DNA of 64,000 nucleotides from Elymus sibiricus. Taxonomy: Eukaryota > Streptophyta > Magnoliopsida > Poales > Poaceae. Below the pieces are notes generated by a model. That model was not told the DNA's origin. It did no database searches and was given only the letters and a program-made list of their open reading frames with translations. Each line of letters starts with the position of its first letter. Positions within the stretch are counted from its first letter, which is position 1. The stretch is from positions 307,337,009 to 307,401,008 of the forward strand of contig CM077671.1 in the NCBI GenBank assembly GCA_039707655.1, written 5' to 3'. Positions 9,572-21,219 of this stretch are shown in pieces. The translations under genes and the position numbers were made by a program.

Positions 9572-12264
9572 ATGGCGCCGTGGCTGCTGCTCCCCTCCTT
9601 CACGTGGCCTCCCCCGCCCCCTCCCGGCTCCTCCTCTGGCTGCGGCGGCGGAGGCGGTGGAGGCGACGGCGGAGATTGGAAGCCCAACGTCGTCGCGGCC
9701 GTCGCCGGCGTCCACCTCGGCCGCTCCCTCCGCCGTCGCCTCGCCGGCCTCCTCTGCTCGCCGGTCTGGCCCTCTCGCTTAGCCTTAAATTCAGTCTTCT
9801 ATTGTGACGCGAACTGTCGGATTTTCACTGACGCGAACTGTAGCGTTGCTTCTTAGGACTTATCATTTGTAGTAATAACCTGTGATATCCTTCAGTCTCT
9901 AGTTATACAGATGTTGGTTGTTATCATGATCACCTGTGCTGCCTTGAACCCTTCCACTTTTCATGTTAGAAATTGGTTTCATGAATTCGAGAGCTTGCGC
10001 AATTTAATTGGAACTGAAACTTGTGCAATACGCAGGAGGTGCGGTCTCTTGATGTCTTGCCGAGAATAGGCGACATTTGGTTTGGAGGATCACAACCACT
10101 TGACACACACCAGGTTCTTGGGGCGCTGGGAAATGTGTTCTCCACATCGTTTGTTTGCAGTTCTGCTTTGTTCGGTGGGAATAGAGCAGGTGGGAGATAT
10201 GTCGGTGGCGGAAATTTGCAGCCCAGACGGCCTCGTGGGATCAACTCGAAGAAGAGGCTCTGGACTAATGTCCTTCTTGCTGTTAACATCCTGTAAGTCC
10301 ATGCTCAATTTAAGTTGCGTGATTCCCTTCTGTTTTATAGTTTAGCTTCCCTTCAACATTTGTGGATTAACAAGTTTTACTACTTTAACCAAAGGGCTTA
10401 TATCGCTCAGATAGCATCGCAAGGAAAGCTTCTTATGTGGGGAGCAAAGGTTGGTACGTGTTGAAATTTCCATTTCACCTAAATTATATTTATTTTTTGT
10501 CTGATGGGATTGCAACCATGATTTACGACGGAAGGTCAACAGCCTGATTGATAGAGGGGAATTTTGGCGTTTGGCTACATCAACAATTCTTCATGGAAAT
10601 CTTACTCATCTTGCTGTATGTGATCCTGTTTTTATTGGGAATTAGAACTACACAAAATAACCGTTGCTAACTTTCCTTCCTATCATTGTAACAACGCAGT
10701 TCAACTGTTTTTCTTTGAATTCGATTGGCCCTACTGTGGAGCTCGTTACTGGTCCTACAAGATTTCTTGCTGTTTATTTCACTTCCGCGCTGGCAGGTGT
10801 TTGTTTGTCCTTATTGCCTGTTTTCATTAATTCATGTAGTGGTGTGATTGCTGTCTGCTTCCTGGTTCATAATTTATTCTTCATTCTTGGAATTTTAACA
10901 GGTTCACTAATGAGTTATCGCTATTGTCAATCACCTTCTGTTGGCGCATCAGGGGCCATATTTGGACTGGTATGTCTAGTTCATTTCCAAAATACAGTTA
11001 CCTAAATATTTTATTGTGTGTGCTAGCAATATGGAATTACAAAATGTCACTGATAGATTAGATCATTAGAACATAGATCATCTGTTGTAATTTGTTCAGA
11101 TTGTTTCATCATTATTTCTTTCTATTCTATGACCTCAAAGATGGGAACTCCAATTTGACCCAGTTCTATGTACTGCATTGGTGTATCTTTTGTTTGCACG
11201 TCTTGATTGAGCTGGCCTTTAATGTACATCGTTTTGTCTGCCGTACTTGAGCATTTGAAAAATATCATTTTGACCCAGTTCTATGTACTACATTGGTGTA
11301 TCTTTTGTTTGCAAATCTTGATTGAGCTGGCCTTTAAGGCCTTGTACAATGCAAGGTGCTTCGAAAAACAAACCGTTTTTTGTCTAAGCACCGGTGTTTA
11401 TTGATAGAGGACAAACGCTTAATTAGGCACCCCGCTATAGAGATAAGTACCTGGTGCTTAAGAAAAAATGCTTTATTTTACTAAGTACCTCCCTAAGCGC
11501 CTTGCATTGTACAGGGCCTAATGTACATAATTTGTCTGTTGTACTTGAGCATTTGAAAAATATCATATCATTGTGACCCAGTTCTATGTGCTACATTGGT
11601 GTATCTTTTGTTTGGACATATTGATTGAGCTGGCCTTTAATGTACATCTTTTTTTCTGTCGTACTTGAGCATTTGAAAAATATCACTTCTAATTGCCACC
11701 AATATTTTGTACGAACGTGACGAACCGTTAGGCCTATTCTTATTTAGTTCAGAAATTCCTGATACACGTTCCTACATCACTGTATCACCTTATGTGCATC
11801 ATCAGGTTGGTGCCTATGCTGTTTATACATGGAGGCACAGAAAGCTTTTGGGGCATGGAAGGGAAAGTTTAGAGCAGATTGCACGTGTGGTCATCTTAAA
11901 TATGGTAGTGATTCATATTTCCACTTACCTCGTGTTACTTTGTTTTTTCTATTTGCTTTATTCCATCTGAAAATCTCATATATTCGGTTTGATGTAGGGT
12001 ATGGGTCTCCTTTCAAGGGGGATTGACAACTGGGGTCATGTAAGTGTCCCAAACCTCTGCATAATTCATTCCGCGCTGTAATGAAATGTTCAGTTCATGA
12101 GTTCACTTGATTAATAACAGCTAGGAGGCTTGCTCGGGGGAGTGGCTGCGGCATGGTTCCTTGGTCCATCTTGGCAAAATCAGTATGTAGCAAAGGATGG
12201 AAGAATGGTATTCAAAGACAGGGCGCCCATTCACCAGCTAATAGGCGATAAAAAATCGCGGTAA
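9572..12264 (+). CDS. RBL11: Plastid-type rhomboid serine protease, nine exons
   Basis: Exons read by eye: 9572-9763, 10036-10292, 10395-10449, 10535-10615, 10700-10796, 10902-10969, 11806-11904, 11998-12039 and 12121-12264, with GT-AG introns; phases match and the sum is 1035 nt, 344 aa. The protein has a basic, low-complexity N-terminus that fits a chloroplast transit peptide, then [15 protein letters not shown] as first membrane helix, [11 protein letters not shown] (rhomboid HxNxxH region with the oxyanion Asn), GASGAIFG with the catalytic Ser, and IDNWGHLGGLLGG with the catalytic His. All catalytic residues are present. Known family members cut membrane proteins; the RBL10/RBL11 group sits in the plastid inner envelope. 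The choice of RBL11 over RBL10 is by similarity remembered, not tested. The first exon and its weak donor (GTCTGG) are the least certain part; everything from 10036 on is firm. Intron 6 holds repeats and a MITE. Confidence 0.88.
11157..11690. repeat. Three tandem ~115-bp repeats in rhomboid intron 6
   Basis: Copies start with GACCCAGTTCTATGT at 11157, 11272 and 11575 and each ends with GAGCATTTGAAAAATATCA. The middle copy is lengthened by a Tourist-type MITE at 11338-11518. Confidence 0.85.
11338..11518. mobile_element. Tourist-like (Harbinger) MITE, 181 bp
   Basis: Ends are GGCCTTGTACAATGCAAGG and the near-perfect inverse CCTTGCATTGTACAGGGCC, with TAA on both sides (11335-11337, 11519-11521). 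The two neighbouring tandem copies read CCTTTAATGTACAT without the insert, giving the empty site directly. Confidence 0.9.
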
Positions 12265-13159
12265 CAGCGTGCATGATAAAAGTGTTCCTGTATTTGCTGT
12301 GTATAATAGCTGAAAAACGTGAGACAGGAAAGGTAAAAGAAAGTAAGAAGGAAGATTAAGACAACATACCAAGCAAAGGGAGCAGCCGAAAACCATGGCT
12401 GATACCTAGTTTTGCAGAAGAAATCACCCGCCATGACCATGTGTGGCGGCTGCTGAGCTAGAGCTCTAGCTCAGAGGAGAACACCGGTGCCTCTGTGTTC
12501 ACCTGGAGCTAGCTCCTGCGATACCGACAATTGTTTTAACATGTTTATTTATCAAGCATTGCTAGCGCCTCATTGATAATCATTTGTGTAACGCATTCAT
12601 GATTGATCCTGGTAACTATGGGTATTGATCATTCTTGTCACCACTTTGTTTTCTTTCAGTGCATGGTTAAGATGTGTTGAGGCATGCCAATAAATATATT
12701 GCGCACTTGTGTTAGGAAAAATATTGGGCAGCAGCGAAATTCAGGACTTGTTACCCCTTTCTGAAGTTTTTTTTCTTATTTCTTTTTCTTGTTTGGGATT
12801 TGCGCTCCTTGTTTCAGTTTGATTTTTCCTGCTCGGTTTTAGCTTTGGTTTAACCGAGCACTAGTTCGCAGTACTAAAGTGAACATTTCAAAGTATTTTA
12901 GGGGATATTTGATTGGATGCCAAAATTTGGTTAAGTTCCGTCTTAATTTTCCGGTAAATCTGATCAAATATGGCACTGATCTAGTTCAACATACCAAATT
13001 TGGCACCATTCCATTTTTGAGTTAATAATGTTGACATCTTTGCCAAAATATAGGCTTATTTCATTTCCACCTAGGCGAAGCACATGAAAGGCAAGCAAAA
13101 TGTTGTGGCCTTTGCGACTAAACTTTTGTATTTCAATAACATAACCAACTGGGCCACAC
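12265..13159. other. 3' UTR of rhomboid gene and spacer
   Basis: An AATAAA at 12689-12694 could serve as poly(A) signal about 425 bases after the stop. The rest is AT-rich without a recognisable gene. A reverse-strand frame at 12231-12440 overlaps the last exon and is a shadow. Confidence 0.4.
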
Positions 13160-13597
13160 CAATGTTTTAAATAGCCGGTTATAGCCCCGCTATAGCCTGA
13201 GAGCTCTCCTGCTAAAGCTATGCACTTTTAGTGCTAAATTGAAAATGAGGCTAATAGCCCGCTATAACGTCAAATTTGGAGTCATTTAGCCCGCTAAGCC
13301 GCTATACAAAACCATACTTTTGCATTATCTTTTGTTCTTGTTTATGATATATATGATGCATTGATGTGAAGCTTGATTATTGAATTAGGATGCCTCTTGG
13401 TACTCGTGTTTTGATGTGCGAACATGTGTATATGTAAAGTATATGCAATATATCATATATGATGCCTGATTATATACTTATTGTTTCAATTTTTCATGAT
13501 TTAAGAGAAACGCTAAACGAGGCTTAGCTCCGCTATAGCCTTTCATAGCTTCTGGTCGAACCGCCGCTAAACGGCATAGCCCGCTATTTAAAACATT
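13160..13597. mobile_element. Mutator-type MITE, 438 bp, 9-bp TSD
   Basis: Termini CAATGTTTTAAATAGCCGG and GCTATTTAAAACATT form terminal inverted repeats rich in TAGCC/GGCTA blocks. The flanks are the identical 9-mer GGGCCACAC (13151-13159 and 13598-13606), the length typical of Mutator. No coding region. It lies between the two convergent host genes. Confidence 0.9.
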
Positions 13598-13606
13598 GGG
13601 CCACAC

Positions 13607-14105
13607 TACGAACGATAAATTACTTCTCAGCATGAAAAGGCCCACGGCATGAAATGCCACATCAAAGACGCACGTTGTAGTTTGCTAAATATGTTACAGG
13701 TAAGCGTATTAATACATTCTTCTCTACCATAAGCCCCCAACCCTTCGGCGAGACTTTAAGAGTATTACAGCAATACATTCTTCTCTACCATAAGCCACTA
13801 AGCCCCCAATCCTTCGGTGAGACCTTACAATTTGGTAAAGGCATAGGGCAGTCACCTTCGTGACATAAAGCCCTGTAAATTAGCATAATATAGACCTATT
13901 TCTACAGTTATATCCGCCTCAGATGGTCCGGAATTCATCATACAGTTAAGATTAACGGAAAAACAAAACCCGCCTTTGCAGTATCATATTGCGATTCCCA
14001 GTTCAGGAAGTTCCAAGCAGCAAAATTGCAACCACATCGACCTCGTTTTCAGGATAGGTTTGTGGACAATGGAGCAGATACATTGGAAGCAATCTGACCA
14101 TCACT
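13607..14105. other. Spacer downstream of DUF7036 gene
   Basis: Contains a 40-base direct duplication around 'attcttctctaccataagcc' (13717 and 13778) with the following 'caaTCCTTCGG' blocks. Probably includes the 3' UTR of the minus-strand gene. No other gene seen. Confidence 0.4.
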
Positions 14106-17100
14106 TCAGGAATGGAGGAGAGCTGCAAGTTTACACTCAAATGAGATTTATTTTGCTCATAAATTACACAAGGGCAGAGGAGGACTGAAAAGGAAGCAGC
14201 ACTTGTGGGTTTTGAAAATTTGGATTCAATCAATGCAATTTCACTAGTGACATGCATACATAAATCAAGTGTCCACTAGACCTGATTGTATATTAATCCA
14301 TAGGGTAGTGGTGTACCAAAGAAGCACCCAATGCACCACAAGACAAAATATTATGTTAATTCGAAATAATAAAAACTCATCTTCTATCTTCAATATGATC
14401 ATTTAAAGGAAAATAACCCTAATATTGATACAAAACAATGCAGTAGATTCGTCGAATGTCTCAATTCACAAGTCAATGGCTACTTGGCTAGAACTAAAAC
14501 ACTTCAAATTAACTATCAAAATATTAAACATTAAATTAGAAATGCAATCCAAAGTACATGGTACAGAGATCAGAGACCAGGTACTTACAATACGGAGATG
14601 GAGCAATTGGAGGAGACTTGGTTGTTGTACCACTTCGTTTCTTCCGTGGGGGCACTGAATGTCGAAAATAAGGCACTGGGGGTGAAGGTATCGGCATCAT
14701 TTGATAAGTTGGTCCAGGGACTGCTTTTGGTACATGATTGGGAGATGGCAAGGGATGGGGAGGATCTACACGGCCAGGGATTGGTGGAAATGCTGGAGGG
14801 AGGTATGATTTATGAACTGGAGGGGATGGAACAGCAGATGGCTGTGGTGAATGTACAAATGGAGGCAGCTTAGGTCCACTACCAAAGCAGGGTGGTTTTA
14901 ACATTGGCCTACCAGCTGGAGGAAAGGGGTTACAGTCAGAACATGGTAAACAAGGGGGGTGGTTTGGTAAAGGGGGAGAAGCCCGAGGAGAGGGACTAGA
15001 GGTTGGGGGTGTAAGGTACGGGACGCTCCCAGATGGCGATAAAGATGGTGGTACACTTGTAGAAGGTGATGGAGAGGGGGATGGATATGGAGATGGTGAA
15101 GGAGCTGGACTAGGAGACAAATCTGAGATTGAGTGTTGTAGATACGACGACAGCTGAACTCCTTTTACTTTACCAAATACAGAGTGATTAAGCCCAAGGT
15201 TCCTTGCATCAGGTTCTTTGATTAGCTCAGCTAGTTGTTTCAATCTATATGGCAAGAGAATACTAGTCCCATCTAACACCGATGCCTCAATAGTTGCCGG
15301 AGCTTCAACTGAAGAACCAATCTCATTCCTGAACTGCAAATATATTCTCTGCACATATATGATAGACAGAGAGCTTAAATTCAAAAAATGAAACCAGCTG
15401 ATATCAAAAGTGGTTATATCGGTAATACCTCATAAGACCTCAAGTCCAATCCAAATTCCAATTGATTCTTTAGCTCTGTAAGATTACCCAAGATCTGACT
15501 AATGGAGTTGTTCAGCACAAAGTCGAAGAGTGGGTCTGTGCTTGCCCATATAGAACCAGATTGCGCAGGAACAACAGTAATTCCTCCAGGGAATTCCAAC
15601 AACTCGATGGAAGATGGATACCCAAAAAGTGATGGTGTCAAGGATAGGTTCAGCTGCTTCAGCACCATCCCTATTAAGGATGATCTCAGTACACTAAGGG
15701 CCGGCAAACTTATCGAAGCATCTTTTGGATAAGGAAGAACACCAAAAACCACACGCGTGGAGTATTTAGAAGCTAAAGAGTGCATCGAAACAATGGACAC
15801 CTGTTTTAAAACATATTTGGATTAACCAATGGTGAAGGCAGAAGAATAAAAGGAGTAAAGAAATAAGAAAATCCTGTCACCTTGCTATTAGGTACACCAA
15901 TCTCTTCAAATATGTCACTCCCTATTCTGTCCATGTGAGCAGCAAGGAACGATACTGGCTTTTCCAACGTGAAACCAACCTGGATTTTAGCTGAACCAGA
16001 GAAAAGAGTTCTTTAGTCGATATTCAAATCCACTATTAGGGGTTCCTCAAAAAAAAAAATAAGGTTCCTCAAAAAAATCCACTATTAGGCATCACTATAT
16101 AATTCAATGAAGTAGAAAATACAAATACTAACATTTTTACACACAAACATATAGGCAAATAGAAAAAGACAAGCTCTAGGAAAATGTTCACCAAGTTAGC
16201 CAAGATGAAGGGATAATGTGGTTTAGCTTTGTTGAGTTTGGCACAGTTTAGTAAAACTAACCTAGTAGCAAAATAGGATTGATAGTAAATGGTTTGAGAG
16301 ATAACGAGCAGTCGACAAAGAATCACTCTGTCACTTCCGCAAACAGGGAGCGCAGTCAACAAAAAATCACTCTGGCACTTCCGTAAACAGGGAGCAACTA
16401 GGGGTATAAAAAGATACAGGTCAAATACACTTGACATAATTGTGCCACAAATGCTAGGGGCTGGGAGCATGTTTGGTTGGCGTCCTTGCTGCCGAATGTC
16501 TGGCCTGGAGTTATTCAGACTGCATCGTGGAAAGCGACAGCCTCACGCTAATACAGCACTTTGGAGATGAGTTACAGTCCAGTATGTCAGTATATATATT
16601 CATTTAATCCTTTGATGGCTTCCCAGGCCTAGGACAGTGTCCAAACAGCTACCTATCCAGGCTGAAAAAAAATCAAAATCGAGAAGCCCAGGCGAGGCAG
16701 CACTTTCATTCCAGGCATGCAGCCCAGGGCACGAACCAAATTAACCCTGGAACCCTAGTTAGCACAGCCACCATTACCAGTGAGGATGTACAGGCATCAA
16801 ACAAATGATAATAACTCTAGTATACTAGCACGAAAGATTTATCTCAACGGGAAAGGAAAAAAATGCATATAGAAGAACCAAGTAATGCAGAGATTACACT
16901 GAACAGTAGAGCACTATGACACTACCATATACCCCCTCCGTTCCTAAATACTCCCTCTGCTTTAGTGATCTAAATGCTCTTATATTTCTTCACAGAGGGA
17001 GTATAAGTCTTCTTAGAGATTTCTATATGGACTACATACAGAGCAAAATGAGTGAATCTACACTATTAAATACGTCTATACATCTGTATGTAGTCCTTAT

Positions 17101-19016
17101 TGAAATCTCTAGAAAGACTTGTATTTAGGAACGGAGGGAGTACAAGTAATATATATATCAGGTATTAGATAGAGCACCTTAATTACATGGTAAGATTTGA
17201 TTGTCCTGCAAGCATTTGAGACACTCTTAAGCAAAGGCGTTTATATTCTACTTAAGCCCTAGCCCTTAGAATCCAGGATTAAAAAAAACATTAGCATAGG
17301 CAGTGTGAGTTTCGTTACAGGTGAGAACCCTGTTAAATCTTGATGAAAAATATGATGAGTTTCAGAATGTGAGGTTGCTCAGGCCACTTCAAACAGGTCC
17401 CAAATATACAAACTATTAAAAAATTATGATCTGGGCAAAGAACAATAACCATATTTTATGCTTAAGAATGTGTTCCTCCCTAAACTACAGAGAAGATATA
17501 CCTTCAGTCCTTCACTAAACAAGTTATTGTCTAATACTCAGTTTTTATTTACTTCGCATATTAGCTTTGACCGAAGTCAAACTCTATAAAGTTTGACCAA
17601 GTTTGTAGAAACAATATGAACATTTACAATAACAAATCTATATGATGTGAATATATATTTAATGATGAAACCAATGGTATTGATTTGGTGGTGTATATTT
17701 AATATACTTTTGTACAAACTTGTTGAAAGTTTACTAAGTTTGACTTTAGACAAATATGCAGAGTAAATAAAAACGGAGGGAGTACATAGGCATGCATAAG
17801 TATGGTATGTCAACAACATAACACACAACCGAGAACACTTCACATAAACGCCTAATAGCAAAATACGAAAAGACTTGTTATTAATCCATAACCTAACCAA
17901 CACGGCCATGCAATGCCAGTGATAAATGAAGCCAATGACATGTATGACAAGCCTCCATTTAGTTCACAATTGAGATATTATAATAAAATAAGCATCTTAT
18001 ACAGACTGGGTAAAGTAAACAAAGCACAGTCACGTCTGGAAACACCAGTACACACCAGTAGCTTATGCAGTAGGTAATTCATAAATCCACGACCACTGTT
18101 ATCATGACAAACAAGTGTACTCTGGAAGCAAATCACACATCTAATTTCACAGAGACAAGCCAAGAATTCTACACCCTGCGTGTTAGAAAACCCAAGAGAA
18201 ACCACATCATACATCTAAGAGAAGCTGGTAAAAAAAAAAACAAGAGAAACCACATCATACATGTACAGGCTGTATACAAAAGAAAATTACAGGAAACCGA
18301 GTACCATGTTCATGTGACCTCTAAGGCTCTAACAAGCATATCTGGGAAGAACTTTTATGTTGCATCAATCATAACACTTGCCTTCAAACCCCAGGACATA
18401 AGAGCAAAACCTATATGAACTTGTAATTCAAACTATCTAAGTAAGGTTTCAATTGAATCCAGAATTTGAAATCCATTACAACAAGAGAATCAGAGAACTA
18501 ATCATTCACCAACCACAGACAGTCAATTGTCCCAGAGCACCAACCGACTAGTTGAGTAGTAAAATTGTGCAAATCCTAGATCCAGGGAGGATGTATTGAA
18601 GCATCGAACAGCAGCGCGAGTTCACGAACACGCAGTCGTCCCATCTCGTCGATCCGCCTTCTAAGCCCTAGTTGACTGAGTCCTCACGCACCCACGCGCA
18701 GGCGCAATAGACCAACTAAACCAACGAATCGCTAACCACGAGGAAGGAGAACTTGAGCACTGGAGGCGGAGAGCTCACCAGCGAGCACGTCGGCGTCCCT
18801 GGAGAGGTAACCCTCGGGGCGGGATGGCAGGAGGAGGAACAGCGCCGGGACGAGGACCCCGACAGCGAGCGCGAGCACGAAGACGCACCGGAACGAGACG
18901 GAGCGGCCGACCGCTCCGGCGACGCTCCACCCCCACCCTCCTTCTCCTCCTCCTCCGCCGCCGGCGATCGCGAGGCCTCCCGCGCCGCCGAGCTCGACAT
19001 CGACGGGCTTCCCCAT
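14106..19016 (-). CDS. DUF7036-type membrane protein with Pro/Ser-rich tail
   Basis: Exons on the minus strand: 19016-18779 (donor GTGAG), 15990-15881, 15800-15429, 15348-14589 (donor GTAAGT) and a proposed short last exon 14122-14106 ending in TGA. Phases agree and the sum is 1497 nt, 498 aa. The N-terminus has a Gly-rich stretch, one membrane helix (VFVLALAVGVLVPALFLLL, residues about 45-65), then the conserved region with MDRIGSDIFEEIGVP, SLFGYPSSIELLEFPGG and YLQFRNEIGSSVEAPA. This pattern belongs to a plant-specific family annotated as DUF7036, function unknown. The last 140 residues are extensin-like SPSPS/PPSP repeats, which suggests a membrane-anchored protein with a wall- or lumen-facing tail; that is inference. 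Start choice: the first ATG giving MGKPVDVEL; an upstream in-frame ATG at 19181 exists. The last exon is the weakest call; without it, read-through stops at 14536. Intron 1 (2.8 kb) holds three MITEs. Confidence 0.8.
16309..16396. repeat. Tandem pair of 44-bp repeats in intron
   Basis: Two adjacent copies beginning CAGTC(G/A)ACAAA and ending AAACAGGGAGC, differing at about five positions, in intron 1 of the DUF7036 gene. Confidence 0.85.
16932..17140. mobile_element. Stowaway MITE carrying another MITE
   Basis: Outer termini are CCCCCTCCGTTCCTAAATA and TATTTAGGAACGGAGGGAG with TA on both sides (16930-16931, 17141-17142). A second small Stowaway copy lies inside at 16951-17001. Confidence 0.9.
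16951..17001. mobile_element. Inner 51-bp Stowaway remnant
   Basis: Starts CTCCCTCTGCTTTAGTG and ends CACAGAGGGAG, flanked by TA duplications. Its removal restores the usual outer-element sequence CCTAAATATAAGTCTT. Confidence 0.85.
17537..17782. mobile_element. Stowaway MITE, 246 bp
   Basis: Ends CTCAGTTTTTATTTACT (decayed CTCCCTCCGT) and AATAAAAACGGAGGGAG, flanked by TA. Contains the paired TTTGAC(C/T)-AAGTCAAA blocks of this Stowaway group. In intron 1 of the DUF7036 gene. Confidence 0.85.
18193..18262. repeat. Direct duplication of a 22-mer
   Basis: The same 22 bases beginning CAAGAGAAACCACATC occur at 18193-18214 and 18241-18262, separated by 26 bases that include an A tract. Confidence 0.9.
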
Positions 19017-19685
19017 TCCGAGCGCATCTGACTCCGCCCCCACGACCCCCAGCTCCCCGCCGCCGCCGCAGCCACCCGCGGGGCGCGCGTGGCGTCGCCT
19101 GGACGACTGGACGCGCCGCGCTCCTGCCTCCCGCCGGCGAGACTGTCGGTTAAGTAGGGTTTTTTTTCTCTCTCTCTCCACCTCGTCCCTCCCCTTGATT
19201 TATCCCCTTGTTTTGTGCTTGAGGTGGGTGCCAAGTATGCGGATGGATTTTGACGGGGAGGCTTCTTTTTTTTTTCTTTCCCCTCTCGCTTTGCCTAGTG
19301 CTCGAGCCATGTGCCATTTTCTGCCGAGATATAGCGAGTTGGAGCACGATATTTCGGTTTTTCAGCTGCGGGTAGGAGTATATTTTACTGCGGCCATTTC
19401 GTTTGGGCGTCGGCGTCGGTGACGCCTTGCCTCTGCTCCCTTTCGAGCCACCTGGCTCCGGCTCTGGCTCTGGCTGCGAGGCCAAATCTACTTGCTGGTT
19501 TGTTTTACGCGTGCCGCGTGATGTGGCGCCACAGCCATTGTGTGATAGGCGTCGTAAGCGATAGAAACCCTTCCGTTCCACGACGACGTAGGGCATATAG
19601 ATTATTTCAAAGATTAAATTTGGTCAGTTTTCATCCAATGTGCAGCGACAAATGTTTATTACCACAGGTGGTGGGAGAATATCCG
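19017..19685. other. 5' flank of DUF7036 gene
   Basis: GC-rich leader to about 19140, then a CT-rich stretch (19170-19190) and plain intergenic DNA. Long frames here on both strands overlap each other and show no domain. Likely promoter of the minus-strand gene; no convincing TATA box. Confidence 0.4.
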
Positions 19686-20125
19686 GTACTCCCAACCCCT
19701 AGGATGCTTCCGGTGCTCCAAACTCGTTAGCACATTTTTAAATGTTCAAAACATTCCAAAAAAAAATCCAGCACATTGACACAACATCAATGTCACAAAA
19801 TTTGAAATCGAAATTTAAAACATTGCTTGAGAAACATAAATGACAAATTCGATAGTAAATAGTACACAACATAAGTTGCGCTTTGGTTCTAAATAATAAT
19901 AATAATAATAAGTTGCGCTTTAGATTTGGCCCATTTTATCACATTGATGTCAATTTTGTCATTTTTGTCTCGAGCAATGTTTTGAATTTTGTTTTGATTT
20001 ATTTTTACAACATTCATTAATGTTGCGTCAATGTGCTGGATTATTTTCAGATTTTTTTGAACATTTGAAAATGTGCTACCGAGTTTGGAGCACCGGGAGC
20101 ACCCTAGGGGTGGGAGTTGGGTAGT
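19686..20125. mobile_element. Foldback MITE with ~65-bp inverted ends
   Basis: The left 65 bases (TACTCCCAACCCCTAGG ... GCACATTTTTAAATGTTC) match the reverse complement of the right end (GAACATTTGAAAATGTGC ... CCTAGGGGTGGGAGTTGGG). The interior is AT-rich and itself partly inverted around 19900. A short (AAT)n tract lies at 19888-19909. Target duplication not resolved. Confidence 0.75.
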
Positions 20126-20142
20126 ATATATACTACTTTGTA

Positions 20143-20300
20143 CTTCCTCCGTTCCGAAATATAAGTCTTCTAAGAGATTTCATTATGGACTACATACGGA
20201 TGTATATAGACATACTTTAGAGCGTAGATTTACCTATTTTGCTCCGTATGTAGTCCGTAGTGAAATCTCTTAAAAGACTTATATTTAGGAACGGAGGGAG
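20143..20300. mobile_element. Stowaway MITE, 158 bp
   Basis: CTTCCTCCGTTCCGAAATA at the left, TATTTAGGAACGGAGGGAG at the right, complementary inner arms with GACTACATACGGA / GTATGTAGTCCG. TA precedes it; the right flank is CA. Confidence 0.9.
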
Positions 20301-20798
20301 CAAGTAGCATGTACTATTTTGTAATGTATTATTTTATACGTACAAATATGAAGGTGTTTTTGAAATATTCAAAAAATAATGGACTCACATGCAATTTTTT
20401 CATATAACTTGCTTTCAAATATCTTATATATAATATATGAACATATTTAGAATGATAAAATATTATATATACTACTATATGAGACATATGGAGGAACTAC
20501 GTACAAATATTTCTTACCATCCGGTGGTAGTTACCACCACTTACGTTTTATATGTTGTATGTAGTATCTATTAAATCGAAGAGTATATGTGCGTAGTATG
20601 TAGTATATAAAAACGTTTAGTTAGTATATATATACTACCTTTTGGTAATATGTATCGTATTTTCAGTATACTCATTTTTATGTATAAATATATACGTATT
20701 TCACAAATATAATAAAATCATGGGTCAACTTACAATTTTTTCATTTAACTCACTCTGAGGTATCTTATATATAGTATATGAACATACTAACGATGATA

Positions 20799-20800
<2 letters not shown>
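20301..20800. other. AT-rich spacer with repeated phrases
   Basis: Two loosely repeated halves (from 20388 and 20722) share 'caattttttcat(a/t)taact' and 'atcttatatata..atatgaacatac', so this is a diverged duplication of about 330 bp. No gene. Confidence 0.5.

Positions 20801-20869
<69 letters not shown>
20801..20869. repeat. Compound (TA)n-(CA)n microsatellite
   Basis: About 50 bases of alternating AT followed by nine to ten CA units. Confidence 0.95.
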
Positions 20870-21219
20870 TAAACACTATTCTGATCACGGGATCAGAATA
20901 TTATTCTGATCACGGGTTGAACTTCCTGAGTTACACAACCTAAACTTCCCTCTGTAGGAACCCGACCTTCGGGCTATCTTCGCAACCGTGTCTCCCCGCG
21001 CGAATTATTCTAGTCAGTCGTGTTCTATGTGATGTAAGTGTAATCTGGAAACGGTTTTTAGCAAGTAAATGCCCGTTTTAAATAGGAATCTCGCTCGTTG
21101 GCGGATTTGCTCTCGGGACGTGATGAACTTGCGTCTGTTGCAATTTTACTGCCTGCGTTGTTCGACCTGAACTTCCCTTGGTGAGAGGTTGAACTTCCCG
21201 TAACATTGTCCAAATGAGG

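Noticed and set aside
14598..14873. Plus-strand frame in the DUF7036 gene
   Set aside because: It is the antisense of the proline-rich exon.
19150..19596. 148-aa minus-strand frame upstream of the DUF7036 gene
   Set aside because: Low complexity, Lys/Arg/Pro-rich, no domain and no splice link to exon 1 that improves the model.
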